Part shown: piece by piece, positions 35,979 to 48,180 of the stretch
Position numbering within the stretch: position 1 is the first letter of the stretch
How the letters are laid out: each line of letters opens with the position of its first letter
Origin: Abelmoschus esculentus
Lineage: Eukaryota; Streptophyta; Magnoliopsida; Malvales; Malvaceae
Reading direction: 5' to 3'
Length of the DNA stretch: 64,000 nucleotides
NCBI GenBank assembly: GCA_035048815.1
Contig: JAUCBN010000024.1
Span: 2,106,001 to 2,170,000 of the forward strand
Program-made: the position numbers and the translations under genes
Notes under the pieces: generated by a model
The model's database searches: none
The model's input: only the letters and a program-made list of their open reading frames with translations
What the model was told of the DNA's origin: nothing

Positions 35979-38121
35979 ATTTTCTTCTCTTATTGCTTAT
36001 CTACTACCCCAAATTCTTCAAAATATTCAATTCAATCCCTCCATATAACAAATCAACAACACTGGGAACTTAACAAGTTAACCCTTTGAGATTATAAACG
36101 ACACCCCATTATCATATTTCCATTTGAAAACGCAGACTCAAAGCAAAAAAGGAAAGAAACCCCAGATCGAAGCGACGGCGATAACCATAAACTAACATTA
36201 TTTAATAAGCTAAACAAATCTACCGTAATCTTTGAAATAAAGAATACGGATAAACAGAACAAGACAATTGAATTTAGTCCATATGGCCGCCAAAGAACAT
36301 CATCCCTTCTACCTGCTGCAACCAATTTAAATACTCTTTTCGTATTTGAAATGAAAACCAACTCTTGAACAATCAAAACAAGTTGTTTTAAAAATATAAA
36401 GGAAGAGTTGGGTGATGATAAAGATATTCAATCTGCTTTCTTTGTTAAAAAAAGGTTTGATTTTTAATTTTTAAAGAAAGGGTTCGTTAAGTGAAGAAGC
36501 CAACTCCTTGAAATAAAAGTGTCGGCGAAGTATAAAAAAATGCTGAAAGAAATAAGGGAAATTCCCGCGAAGAGCGTGGGCAACGAATTTCAGAGATTAA
36601 TAAAGGAGAAAAAAATAGGGAATTCATTTTTTTTATTATGGAATATTAAAATAATTTTAAACTCGTAAACGGAACCGGCAAATTTCGCGCGAAACCCACG
36701 GTTGCTGGTCGTTTGGGAGGAGAAAGTAAGTGATGGAAACCGGCTATTGCGGGTTGACGAGTACTACCCTTTGGTATCGCTGCTTAGCATGTTTTTTTCA
36801 GGAAATATAATTTTTTTGTGTGAACGATGTTTTTTAATTATAAAATAATTATATATTAAAATTTTACAAATAATCATTAAAATCTATTAAATTATTAAAA
36901 AATATTTTTTAATAAAAACTTTGCACTACGTATGTATAGAATAATTGTCGATAAAAATTAATTTTGATTTTTATCTTTAGAGTTGTATATAAAATTTTAT
37001 GTTTAGATTAGATATACATGTATATAACACGTTAATTCGAATAATTTTATTATAAATTTATAATCCTGATAATATTTTTCAAAATTTTATATCCCTGTCG
37101 GTTTACATAAACATAAATCGTTTTTTAATAAAAAATGATTTCCACATTAAAAATGTACATAATTAATTTTTTTATATCACACCGAAATTGTATCCGATAA
37201 AATATATTTTTTGAAGTCGCGTCTTATAAAAACGATTTTTTTTAAACAAATATAACAGACATAGATTTCTAAATGAAATTGGACGAGATATACATATAAT
37301 AAAATAATTAATAAAAAATATTAATTTAATATTGTCTAGTGTAGATCTTGATAAATTCGATGTCTGAAAATATCTATCCTAACAAACACTTGGACTACAC
37401 AAGGAACATTCACCCTGCCCATGTGACGCACCACGGCGCTTCACATTGCTACGAAGACTAGACAGGGCACGATTGTCCTTTCACTTTTATTATTGTACCT
37501 AAAAGAATTACGATATCACAAAATCAAATAAAAAATTAATATTTTGAATAATAAAAACGTTACAAGATAAAGTAAAGATGGTTTGCTTAGTGATCACAAA
37601 TTACAAATTGATTTAAATTTTAATAAGATAATTATTAAGATAGTTATCGAATAAATCGATTATAAATTTAAGAAAATATATTAAAAGAATTATTATTCAA
37701 TTTAATTTATTATTCGTTAAAATTATTAAAATTTTACTATATTTTCTAAATATAGATAAAATTTAATGATTTTTTTTTTAATTTTTTCACCTGCTTCGTC
37801 AGAATTTGAAAAGTTAATTCTACACGTGTAGTATTTTTTTCATACACCGACTATTTTCCCACGCCACGCCACGTGTCCATTATCTTGTCCGATATTAAAA
37901 AGTGGGTCCAAAAGATTTCCAAAAATAAATGTTGCATGCGACCAGAGATCGGATCATAATTACTGGCATGTGCAGAGGCCGAACATGAAGGGGCAGGGCA
38001 TTGGTCCCCAAATTAATTAAATTTGAATTTGAAAATTTTAATCAAATTATTTCAAAATTTGAAGGAAAAAAATCAGATCCTTAATTTTTTTAATTTTCCA
38101 CACTGTTTTTCCCAAGATCTA
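35979..38121. other. Intergenic: kinase promoter and flank of copia insertion
   Basis: The kinase leader and promoter lie to about 36.8 kb (a GC-rich patch with AATTTCGCGCGAAACCC at 36682). The rest is AT-rich. No other gene is seen. Two short GC-rich patches, 37380-37480 and 37860-38000, are unexplained. Confidence 0.4.
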
Positions 38122-38126
38122 TTTTA

Positions 38127-38595
38127 TGTTAGAATTAATAAATATATTCGATACGAATATAAACCCAAAATCTATATGTCAAATCATCAAAAACAATAAA
38201 ATAAATAAACTGAATGCGGAAACGTACCTGAATTATTTGATGAAGATTTTCCAAAAGGTTTGATCTTCCAAGAAGTTAGGTTTTCTCTTGCCGCACAACT
38301 CTCAGACGGGAAAAGAGATATGCAAGTTGACCTAATTCTTGGGGACCATAACCCCTTTATATAGTTGATTTAATAACCAACTAGTAGTTGATTTAATAAC
38401 CAACTCTGAAGTATTTATAACTCTGCCCCTCATCAAATTATAAATACACCTTATGGTATCTACACTTTTAATTCCATGATAATTTAATACCTATAACACG
38501 TGTAACATAATTGGTCACTTAATTACGTGTTAAATTTTATAATAGCAATATACATTATACATATGTGCCCACTATTATTGAATTTTAATCCAACA
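38127..38595 (-). repeat. Copia 3' LTR (left copy)
   Basis: 469 bp, begins TGTTAG and ends CCAACA on the plus strand. From 38165 on it matches the right copy with one substitution (A/G near 38190) and one single-base indel (GGG/GGGG near 38310). The first 38 bases (38127-38164) have no match in the right copy. It contains two 20-bp direct repeats, TAGTTGATTTAATAACCAAC. Confidence 0.93.
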
Positions 38596-41429
38596 ATCTC
38601 CCACTTGGGCAACATATGTTTCTTGACAAATGTATAACCTTATGAGCTCAAAAATTTGCTATCATATAATAGGTATTCTAAAACAATCTCGTCCATCAAT
38701 TATATTCATATAGGATCAAAGCGGTCTTCATCATATCAATCATGATTGGACCCATCAATGGTCACATATACAAACATAATCAAATGACATAGATCAATCA
38801 TGGATGCGTAGCATGGAAATTACATGTAAATGTGAACCGAACATGCCTATTTCCAACTGGTCCTCCTAAACTTTAGTGAGATCAAACTTTACTGAATTCA
38901 GAGTGTGCATAAGCTAAAATAACTTTATTTCTGCAGAAATTAACCTTAAACTAAAGTAACCGAAATTGTGTCTAAAACGAATGAGCATTTATCAAAATTA
39001 CAAACTCCCACTAAAACTGAATATACTTAAATAATATTACACCCATATGAGTAGTGTACTCATGAAAGACCTAGGGTGAGTTTCTCAATAAGCGCGCAAT
39101 TATGGAGTTTTGTACCAACATGCTCTATAGACACACAAACACTCTGAATTTTCTTTAACAACTAGGAACTAAAATTTTAAAGTGTTCCTATTGTTTATAG
39201 AATAAATAATGCATATTTATTGTCACAAAATAACTGAAGTGGTCTTTCTATTCAATCTATAATTAGCAGCTCATGTGACAGTCTTTTATAACAATATTCT
39301 AGTAGAATCGAAGCCTGTAAACTTGATGATCTCTAACTTACCAGAACTTCGATATGTGAGCATATAAATTTTGTTCTCTAAAGTCATTTCATAACTCTAT
39401 GCTGCTATCCAACAATTCATATTAAATTTACTTAAATATCTGTCTAACATTCTAATAATGTACGCAATATCCAAATGCATACATACTTAAGCATAAATTA
39501 GATTCTCAATAAATTATGGAATCTTTTGTATTTTACAAATTTCAAGGTTACTTTTAGGGCACTGAATTTTTTTCTTCTTTAGTAATATGAGTGTCACTTG
39601 ATTTACTCCCACTAAACTTGTAATACATATAATTTTCAACTAAATTTATCTCAAAACCAAATGAGATAATCAATATAAAATTTATAATTTTATTAATGAG
39701 AGTCAAACTTAATCTCATAGATGGATTTCTTTAAGTTACATTCATTAATTTTGTATCATTAGACACAAATCAATGATTGTACCATATAATTAATTTATTC
39801 AATGTTGCCATTGAAAAATACAAGCTTAACATCCATCTTATGTAACTCAAGATTAAAAGCAATAAGTGTCAAATTATTTTAAAAGAGTCTTTCAGTATAA
39901 CTTAAGAGAAAGTCTCCACAAAATCAATATCTTCTTTTAGAGTATATCCTTTAAATACAAAACATGCATTATACTTGTCCACATTATCATTTACATCCCT
40001 CTTGGTTTTAAATATTAATTTACAACCAATTGGTTTGTACCTTAAGGTAATGCGACAAGTTCTTAAACTTTATTGCCTTGTATAAAATTATACTCTTTTG
40101 AATAACATCAATCCACTTTTGAGAGTTAAAACATTTATGGTTTGATAAAAGAAACTGATCAGGTTGTCTTTTATCATTCCATTATTATCTTTATTTTTTT
40201 GATGAAATACTAAGTAATAATCTTCAATAGTATTTCTCTTTCCTCTCATGGATATCTTTAAAGACACATTTTTTAGGTTGTTTTTAGGTTGTTGAGTTTG
40301 TTCTTCTAAAAAATAATTACCTTATCTTGAACGAGAGTTGTTCAACATTGTTTTGCTGATGTACTTAATTCACTTTTTATTAATGATAGGTGTGAAAACC
40401 TAAACATCATGAAAAGTGATAGTAGGAATTAAATTAATATTCAATTCCTCCTTAACAACAATGTATCTAACCTTATTCTCCCTCCAAACTCAACATCCTA
40501 AAAATGTTATAAATCTCTCACTAAAATAATCTTAATTGTGGGATCATAAAATTTATGGCCTATGGATCACTCAAAATAGCCTAAGTAACTGCTTACTTTT
40601 GAAGTTTAATTTCTTTACATGTATCCTAGCTTATACAAAAGAATCAACACTTTATATCTTATTGTTATTCCTTTGGAGCAGGACCCTTAACAACTTTATT
40701 CTAATATATATTTTTTATTGCCCTTATTCTTAGAGACACTAACCAAAGAGCACTAACTGATTGAGTATTTTTATAATTATAATGCTTCAACTTTTCTTCC
40801 TCTTTAACACAATAAGAAATAATCTTGTTTGAAGTTTATTTCTCCTTTAATAATTGTAACTAATTTTGAATTAGTTAAACTGTATAGGAAGCTATACTAA
40901 AATTATAACAAACAATTGTTATAAAGTTTGATCTTATGTGCCTTAAGTTTTGAAGTAATATACTATACTCCCTCACATTTCCTTGATCCTTATACTTAAT
41001 AGACATCAAGTAAACCAAAAGTGATGTCATATTAATCTTAAAAAAATTAATATTATTTTTTTTATCAAAGAAACCCTTAGTATGAATATTTTTTTTTTTG
41101 TGGATTTGTGCTCCTAAAAAATTTATAAAATATTTATACATTATGATCATTAGACTTGAACGAATTCGCCTCTCAAAATCCTATTTATGGATGCTTACCG
41201 CCGTGAGAGGTGCAAGTTGTTATTCACTTAGTGAAAGTTCTATGTTCATACAACCAAATACTATATATAAATGTCTTTTCTATTCCTTGAAATTAATTTC
41301 ACTAAACATAAGTATAGAATGCATTCAACAGATATTATGATAGTAAAGATAAATCATCTAAAGATAGAACAAAAATAAGTAAATAAACAAGCTCACATAA
41401 ATATCTATAAGTAAACAATAAATTCAAAA

Positions 41430-42240
41430 TAATGGCTAGTTCCCCTCAAGATACCAAGCACAACACTAATATCAAGTCTTTGGACAGTAATATTAACTGT
41501 AAGCGGTACTCTTGTTGTAGCAATCAAACATTGACAATAAACTATGTCAAACAATAGATTAATCTTTGGACTAACGTATTGTTCACATAAAATACCATAT
41601 AATTGTCACACATTTATTGCCACAGTTGTCGTTGTAATTCGGCCAAATATTAATTTTCCTTTGGACCAATTAATAAACGCATGAATTACAAAAACCTATA
41701 ATTATCTTAATATTTTAAATAAACTAATCTACACAAAAGCGGTCACTTTGGTGACATTATGTTTCAATTAATTTATTAAAATATTAGATATCCGAAGCCA
41801 AAATATGAATTTAAATGTTTAAAAATATTTTTCTTAATTTTATCTTTTACTCAAGATAAAAGATAACCAAAATAATAATAAATTTGAATAAAGGTAACTT
41901 CATCATAAGATATCGAACACTCCAATAATATTTTTAAAAAAATATATAAGTGATATCTTGATGTAGTAATCAAACATTGATAATAAGAATATGTTAAACA
42001 AAAATCTTCCTTTGGGCCGATTTATTGTTCACATATAAAACTGAATAATTATCACATGTTTATTACCACAGATGCACATGTAACATTACTAATTATTAAT
42101 CTTCCTTTGGGCCGATTAATATTAGCATAAACTGAATTACATGCACAAAACCTTCTATATTTTAAAATAAAATAATTTTCACAATAAAGATCACTTTGGT
42201 GACTTAATGCTTCAATTAATTTATCTTAAAATATATAACA
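41430..42240 (-). repeat. Diverged tandem duplication in the copia leader
   Basis: Two units of about 430-450 bp share the words AATCAAACATTGA, TATTGTTCACATA, TCACA(C/T)(A/G)TTTATT(G/A)CCACAG, CTTCCTTTGGGCCGATTAAT and TCACTTTGGTGAC in the same order (first unit about 41520-41780, second about 41968-42225). Divergence between units is considerable. It lies in the untranslated leader between the 5' LTR and gag. Confidence 0.6.
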
Positions 42241-42825
42241 TAAATATACCAATATTCAAACTTAATATTTATAATAGTCAAAGTTGAAATTTCTGATAAC
42301 ACTTGAGTTTGCAAAATAAACCAAATTAAGGTTGTCTTAATAGGGCTATCAGAATCCAAATAACCTAAATCTTTGACTGTTCTTCAAAAATTCCTTAAAT
42401 ATGCTTTTACCAAAACTAAGTTCGATCAAAACATTTAATCTTTAACTAAAAATAAAATACAAAAAAAATATCATACAAGTAATTCGTATAATAATTACTT
42501 GAAACTTTAATATAATCATAATAATATAATAATCAAAAATAAATTTTTGATCAAACCGAATTGAATATATCAATACCAAATATATATTCTATAATCCAAA
42601 ATAACATATGATCAAAACTAAATATCGAATATGTTAACCAAGTAAATTACATAAAGTAACAATATACTTTAAAAGTAACATGTCAAAAGATCATTCAATC
42701 ATAACTTAATAAACATAAACCGAATATAAAGCTTTAATAGCTAACTTGAATATAATTTTTTTTTGAATCCAGATAAATTTATCATGACAAAGCCGAAATT
42801 AATTATATTTTTCTTTATTATTAAC

Positions 42826-42948
42826 GATCAAAACTAAAATTTTGATCTAACCGAATTTAACTTAATACCCAATGATCAAAACTAAAATTTTGATCTAACC
42901 GAATTTAACTTAATACCCAATGATCAAAACTAAAATTTTGATCTAACC
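42826..42948 (-). repeat. 48-bp tandem repeat in the copia leader
   Basis: Unit of 48 bp starting GATCAAAACTAAAATTTTGA; starts at 42826, 42874 and 42922, giving about 2.6 copies. The first two are identical; the third breaks off into diverged sequence after TCTAACC. Each unit contains the palindrome GATCAAAACTAAAATTTTGATC. Confidence 0.9.
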
Positions 42949-43423
42949 AAATTAAACATATAATTTAAATAAAATATATTTAAAATATATATTTCATAAA
43001 AATAAAGTAAATTGCTACTATCGAAGTAATTGAAATCCAAACTTAAAATTTAATTTCCAATTAATAGCAACCCAAAAAAAATTAAATAAATTTTCATACA
43101 GACAAAACCTAATCTTCATATAAATCTAGATTGATTTCTATGATTTCTTAATTAATCGATTCAAACCCATGTACGTAAAACCAAACTGAATCCACAGAAA
43201 TATATATTTGTCGTAAAACAATGAATGTTAATCCATTGGAAAAGGAAAAACAACCGGATTGGCGAAAAACCAAAATAAAATCATAGAAAACAAATCAAAT
43301 TGATTTGTTCTTAAAATACGACAAATATATAATTTAATTTCATACGATTAATTATAAAACCATATCGAAGTAAATAATCCATAAAATTATGTATAATTTT
43401 AGATCATAACAATAAATTAAAAT

Positions 43424-43855
43424 CCAAAATCTATATGTCAAATCATCAAGAACAATAAAATAAATAAACTGAATGCGGAAACGTACCTGAATTATTTGAT
43501 GAAGATTTTCCAAAAGGTTTGATCTTCCAAGAAGTTAGGTTTTCTCTTGCCGCACAACTCTCAGACGGGGAAAAGAGATATGCAAGTTGACCTAATTCTT
43601 GGGGACCATAACCCCTTTATATAGTTGATTTAATAACCAACTAGTAGTTGATTTAATAACCAACTCTGAAGTATTTATAACTCTGCCCCTCATCAAATTA
43701 TAAATACACCTTATGGTATCTACACTTTTAATTCCATGATAATTTAATACCTATAACACGTGTAACATAATTGGTCACTTAATTACGTGTTAAATTTTAT
43801 AATAGCAATATACATTATACATATGTGCCCACTATTATTGAATTTTAATCCAACA
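43424..43855 (-). repeat. Copia 5' LTR (right copy)
   Basis: Homologous to the left LTR over 432 bp with two differences. The inner boundary is unclear because sequence left of 43424 differs from the terminal 38 bp of the left LTR. On the minus strand a degenerate match to the plant tRNA-Met primer site may follow (ATTGTTATGATCTAAAAT near 43415-43398, about 11 of 18 matches), which is weak. The TATA box is annotated separately. Confidence 0.9.
43615..43624 (-). promoter_or_regulatory. TATA box of the copia 5' LTR promoter
   Basis: The minus strand reads CTATATAAAG, directly downstream of two 20-bp direct repeats in the LTR, the expected layout of an LTR promoter (repeated upstream elements, then TATA). 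Confidence 0.55.
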
Positions 43856-43959
43856 TTTTACTGGAATTAAACAAAATATATTTGTCTAATAACGGTTATA
43901 TAACATTAGTTTAATTTAAAAATATCCAAAATTTTAGTTATATAGTATAAGAAAATAGG

Positions 43960-44450
43960 TTGGTTCGAATGGGTACAGTGAGTGATGCAGGTTGTGGTTT
44001 ATGTAATTGTCCACTTGAAACCAGGGATCACTTGTTTTTTGAGTATCCTCTATTCAGGCAGTTCTAGGGAATGGTTCTTGGTTGTATTGGCTATTCTAGG
44101 ACGATATTGGACTGACATGCAGAGCTCTCTTGGGTGATTTCCACGCTCAAGGGGAGGTCGGCTTCAACTCTCCTTCTTCGCCTTGCATGGCAAGCAGTGA
44201 TTTACATAATATGGGAGGAACGAAATAGGCGTTTTTTTCGAGGTATTCATCGAAGTTGTGCAGAGTTGTTTGAGTGTGTAAAGTTTGTTATAGGTATTCG
44301 ATTAAAAAATAAGAATGTTAGTATACAGAATATACAAAGGGGGACCTTGCTAGCTTTGGGAATCCATTAAGCTGTGTAGCTTTGTAAAAGTGTAGCAATT
44401 TTTCTCTACTTCTGGATAAATATATTGATTGCTTATCAAAAAAAAAAAAG
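43960..44450 (+). mobile_element. LINE (non-LTR retrotransposon) 3' fragment
   Basis: The plus strand encodes, with stops, the C-terminal zf-RVT region: the Cys/His pattern C-G-L-C-N-C ... R-D-H-L-F-F near 43990-44042, then at 44134-44370 the conserved LLRLAWQAVIYIIWEERNRR block. It ends in an untranslated tail and an A-rich 3' terminus (AAAAAAAAAAA near 44439-44449). The 5' part is missing, as usual for truncated LINE insertions. It lies right beside the copia element. Confidence 0.8.
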
Positions 44451-45002
44451 GTTTGTATTCGAAAAACCGTCGTAGTAGAAAAACGAATAGTATTTATTTT
44501 AAAATTTTGAATTTAATTGTAATGGCCGTAAAGTGTGTCTTTTGATAAAATGATAAAATTATTTATAAACAGATATTATCTTGTAATCATCTTTATACTA
44601 TTAAATAAATTTAGACCCGAACTTATTTCGTCATTCATAGTTTTAGTTAATAAGATCTATTATCTCATTTTATATATTATTAGTGATAAATATTTTGATA
44701 TTACTTAAGTTGATCTCGAACTTGATGCCTTGTTTACATCATAAGATTTACGCAATAAAATTTAACATAGGACACATGTCAATCTAGATTAATCAAGATA
44801 AAGCCCCAAAAATTAAAAATACAATAAAAATATCACATATGACTATATAATACAAGTCTAGACTAGCCGGTACATAGTTCTAAAAATCGAAAGTACAACA
44901 ACAACAAAATATCGTAAAAATCTAGTATAAAAACAATTTTAGCAAATCTAATTTATTTTATTTAAACTTAAAGTTAAAAAATATCTCAAACGTTTAATTG
45001 AA
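44451..45002. other. AT-rich intergenic between LINE fragment and foldback element
   Basis: No gene. The block AGATATTATCTTGTAATCATC near 44571 resembles the tail block of the SINE-like family, but the remainder of that family is absent, so this is only a hint. Confidence 0.3.
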
Positions 45003-45738
45003 TAGTGATTAGGCATAAAGATAATTTTAACTTTTAACGTTTATAATTTTTATCGTTTTGGTCCTTATTCTTTTTTGGGATAAATTTAGCCCTTAACCTA
45101 TATATTTTTGACAAATAACTTATTTTGTAACCATCATGATAACTGGACTGTTAAAAATTTAACAATGATGATATGTCATATGCATATAATAATATATTTT
45201 AACTGACATGACATCTAATCTATAATATATATATATACACGAAATATAATTTTATTTTAATATAAAATATAAAACAATTAAAATTCAAATAAAATATTAA
45301 AAATTAATTGATTCTAAAACAAAAGTCTACTAAACATTCTTAACCCTAATTAATTAATTAATTTTTTAAGATAAAATTTTGAATTAATTAATTAGTTAGG
45401 GTTGAGAATATTTAGTGTATTTTATTTTAGAATTAATTAATTTTTTAATATTTTATTTGAATTATAATTATTTTATATTTTATATTAGAATAAAATTATA
45501 TTTCATATATATATGTATTTGATAGGTTAGATGTCATGTTATTTAAAATATATTATCATATGCATATGTCATCATTATTGATTTTTAACAGTCTAGTTAC
45601 CATGATAGTTAAAAAACAAACTATTTGTCAAAAAGATATATGTTAAAGGCTAAGTTTATTCCAAGAAAAGAATAAGTGCCAAAACGATAAAAAATATAAA
45701 CGTTAAGGGTTTAAAATTATCTTTATGCCTAGTGATTA
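45003..45738. mobile_element. Foldback Mutator-like element (MULE-MITE)
   Basis: The element spans 45012-45729 (718 bp) and is flanked by a perfect 9-bp direct duplication TAGTGATTA at 45003-45011 and 45730-45738. Nine-base duplications are the hallmark of Mutator-like transposons. Almost the whole element is one inverted repeat: two arms of about 350 bp, starting GGCATAAAGATAATTTTAA and ending with its complement, meet near 45375 with a loop of some tens of bases. Arm identity is high with scattered substitutions and small indels. No transposase is encoded, so it depends on enzymes made elsewhere. Confidence 0.92.
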
Positions 45739-46791
45739 TGATCTTTATTTTTTAAGTAATTTTATCATCAATATTTTATTTTAAGCCAAAATAGTTCTTT
45801 TATAAATAAAAATTATCAATCAACTAACGATAAATTATTGAAAATGACATGATAAATCTAAATGACAGTTTATATTGATATAACATTATGATATAAATAA
45901 ATATATTGGCTTAAAAATATTATATAAATAAAAAATAATTTTATAAAACTATATAAAATATAAAATATATAATATTTTTTTATAGATTCACCAGTCTATT
46001 AAGTCATTTTAATTATATACTACTATTATTTTTTAAAAATAATTTTTATCCGTAAAAAATCACTTTAATCTATAATATTAAAAATATCTTTTTAACTTTA
46101 TGTATTTTATTTATAATATAAAAATTTAAATGTTAAACCATCTTTAATTTGTGAAATTAAAAGGAAAAAAAACCTCAATAATATGTGTGATTTTTCGTAG
46201 ATACTTCATCATGATTCCTTTTGTCTGTTATTAATTAAATTAATTCTTTGAGTAATGAAGCTTAAGAAGACTGGAGTGATGCTGATAGGACAGCCTGATA
46301 ATAATGCTTCTGCTGCTTTTTCCTTTTCTTTTGTGCTTTGATTTGATATGCAGAGAAAGTGAGTGGATGGGGACAACCACAACCAGAGATAGAAACATGA
46401 GGGGAATGGTCCTCAAGGAATCTTGTAGGGGTTAGGGTTTAATAATAATAATATGCAGAAAGAGAAAAGTCACCGACAAACAGGGAAGCTTAGATCATGA
46501 GATTAGAAGGGGAAAATACAATCAGGGTCAGGGTACATTACCTTTGTCACGAGCTTCTGCTTTCGTAAAAAACTACATATTCTTTTATGGGCGTACGACG
46601 TGAAATCGAACAATCAAAGGATAGTTTTGATATCACTTATTACGAGGTCATTATTATTTTACTAAAAGATATGTTTGATAGAATGTGTAACGTTATCGTT
46701 TATATATCTCAAGATCTTTTTTTTTCTTTCCGATGTAAGATTAATGTTCTTTGTCTTTTTTCAGACGTGACACTTTACGGTAGGTTCTTCC
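45739..46791. other. Intergenic, no gene identified
   Basis: AT-rich to 46.2 kb. 46250-46560 is of mixed composition with no frame or splice-linked exons. The 71-codon ORF at 46587-46802 looks like chance. Confidence 0.4.
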
Positions 46792-47693
46792 CTAAGCTAT
46801 GATGCTATCAGTGACATATCTTGGTGCCCATTTGAGTGCCTCCACAGACAGTAGTTTCACTGGCTTAGAGGGCTTTTTCAAGTTTGTTCTATCAGATAGA
46901 GGATCAACCATGTCCATCCCTTCTGATCTAGGAAGATTTCTAAATGATGTTCTCAAGTTCCTGTAAGATAACACTCTGCTGTTATGTTCTGTAAGAACAT
47001 AGTAATGATTTCAAATCTAATTTTGTATCAAAAAGTGACTCAAGGATCAGTTTTATTGAATTCTTGCCCAACCACATTCAGCACAAAACAGACAAACATA
47101 ATTCTTTCAGAAACGCTACTAACATCTGAGATGCTTGCTACTCGAACTTGACTCGGATCAATCGATAATGTATACCATTTAAAACAAATAGATGTTTCTG
47201 TCAAACCCTTTTCTAGATCAGGTTAAATACACAAGATCCATGCATTCTGCAATTGGCAAAGACAGACAATATATCAAAAGAACCATTAAGACATGTAGCA
47301 TACTTATTGAGCAAGCCATCCCTTCTTTTCTTTTTCCCTTGCAAACTCCATGGTCAGCCGAGGTACCAAGCTTTAGAATTTGATTGGGTGCATTAGCTCT
47401 CAAGGAAAACCCCAATCCCTACAAAATGATACAGAAGGTATTACTTTCTTCATGAAGGGTACCCAACATAAGTTAAAACATGACAAAGTTGATACCTTGG
47501 TGGTGTCTTTTCGAACTCTGTAACTGAACACTGCAAAAACTGTTCCAACCTGTTGCTTACCATTCTTCTCATAAGCATCACTAAACAAGAAAAGAGAAAT
47601 AACATTTTCATCTAGGCACCCAATTTTCCATATGCTATAACTCTTCCTGATTGAATTGGGTTTTCCATAAAGGGTATCTGAATTTCCCATCAA
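46792..47693 (-). pseudogene. Truncated MCM10-like pseudogene
   Basis: Three exon-like blocks lie in order on the minus strand. Block 1 (about 47640-47485) includes IWKIGCLDENVISLFLFSDA and GTVFAVFSYRVRKD, like the OB fold of the replication protein MCM10, and ends at AAG/GTATCA. Block 2 (about 47417-47297) follows a TTTGTAG acceptor and has GFSLRANAPNQILKLGTSAD then CKGKRKEGMAC, the start of the MCM10 zinc finger. Block 3 (about 46961-46792) follows a CTTACAG acceptor and has NLRTSFRNLPRSEG and KPVKLLSVEALKWAP, then a stop. The exon completing the zinc finger (the later Cys/His residues) is missing, as is the N-terminal part, so a functional MCM10 cannot be made. Family assignment is from motif memory. 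Confidence 0.7.
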
Positions 47694-47699
47694 CCACTA

Positions 47700-48180
47700 G
47701 TAAAATTTGTATTTAGTTGAAAAAATTCACTTAAGATGTTTAGATTTATATTTTAATTTTGATTTAATTCGAACTAAAAGAAATTAATTCTCTTTTCTTA
47801 TTATTTTATCAACAAACGGTATCAATTGAAAAGTAGTGTTACACAGTTAGCTTTGTATGCATGAAGAAAAACACGTATTAGTTTAGTTAATTGACTTGAA
47901 GATCACAACGGATTAAATATTAATGATGTGTATTTCCATTCAAAATCCAAACTTTTTCTAACCATACCAGATTTTCTCGAGAAAAAATTGTAAAACCAGT
48001 AACATTCAAAGGGTAAAAATAGCATGACACCAACAGTATAAATGACTGATGTTATGTTCGTTTTTAGATGAGCTTCTCCTCTTTTAAAAGCTAAAGAGGC
48101 TCCCAATAAATAGGAGTTAGGCTCGCCCAGTTTCCAACATAATCTCATCCCTCGAAGGCCTAAACTGGCATAAATCCGCA
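47700..48180. promoter_or_regulatory. Probable promoter region of the beta-galactosidase gene
   Basis: 480 bases between the MCM10-like remnant and the beta-galactosidase ATG. A weak TATA-like CAATAAATAGG lies near 48104-48114. No other clear sites. Confidence 0.35.

Larger units (their letters stand above)
38122..43860 (-). mobile_element. Ty1/copia LTR retrotransposon, defective
   Basis: The element reads on the minus strand. Left LTR (its 3' LTR) 38127-38595; right LTR (5' LTR) ends at 43855, with homology from 43424. A TTTTA target duplication lies at 38122-38126 and 43856-43860. LTRs begin TGTTGGA (minus strand). The polypurine tract AAGTGGGAGATTG abuts the 3' LTR, the classic plant copia form. 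The interior holds a decayed gag segment (about 41150-40740) and a decayed reverse-transcriptase segment (about 40170-39740) plus a short C-terminal pol remnant near 39100, all with stops and frameshifts. Protease and most of integrase seem absent. A 2-kb leader lies between the 5' LTR and gag. It cannot encode its own proteins. Confidence 0.92.
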
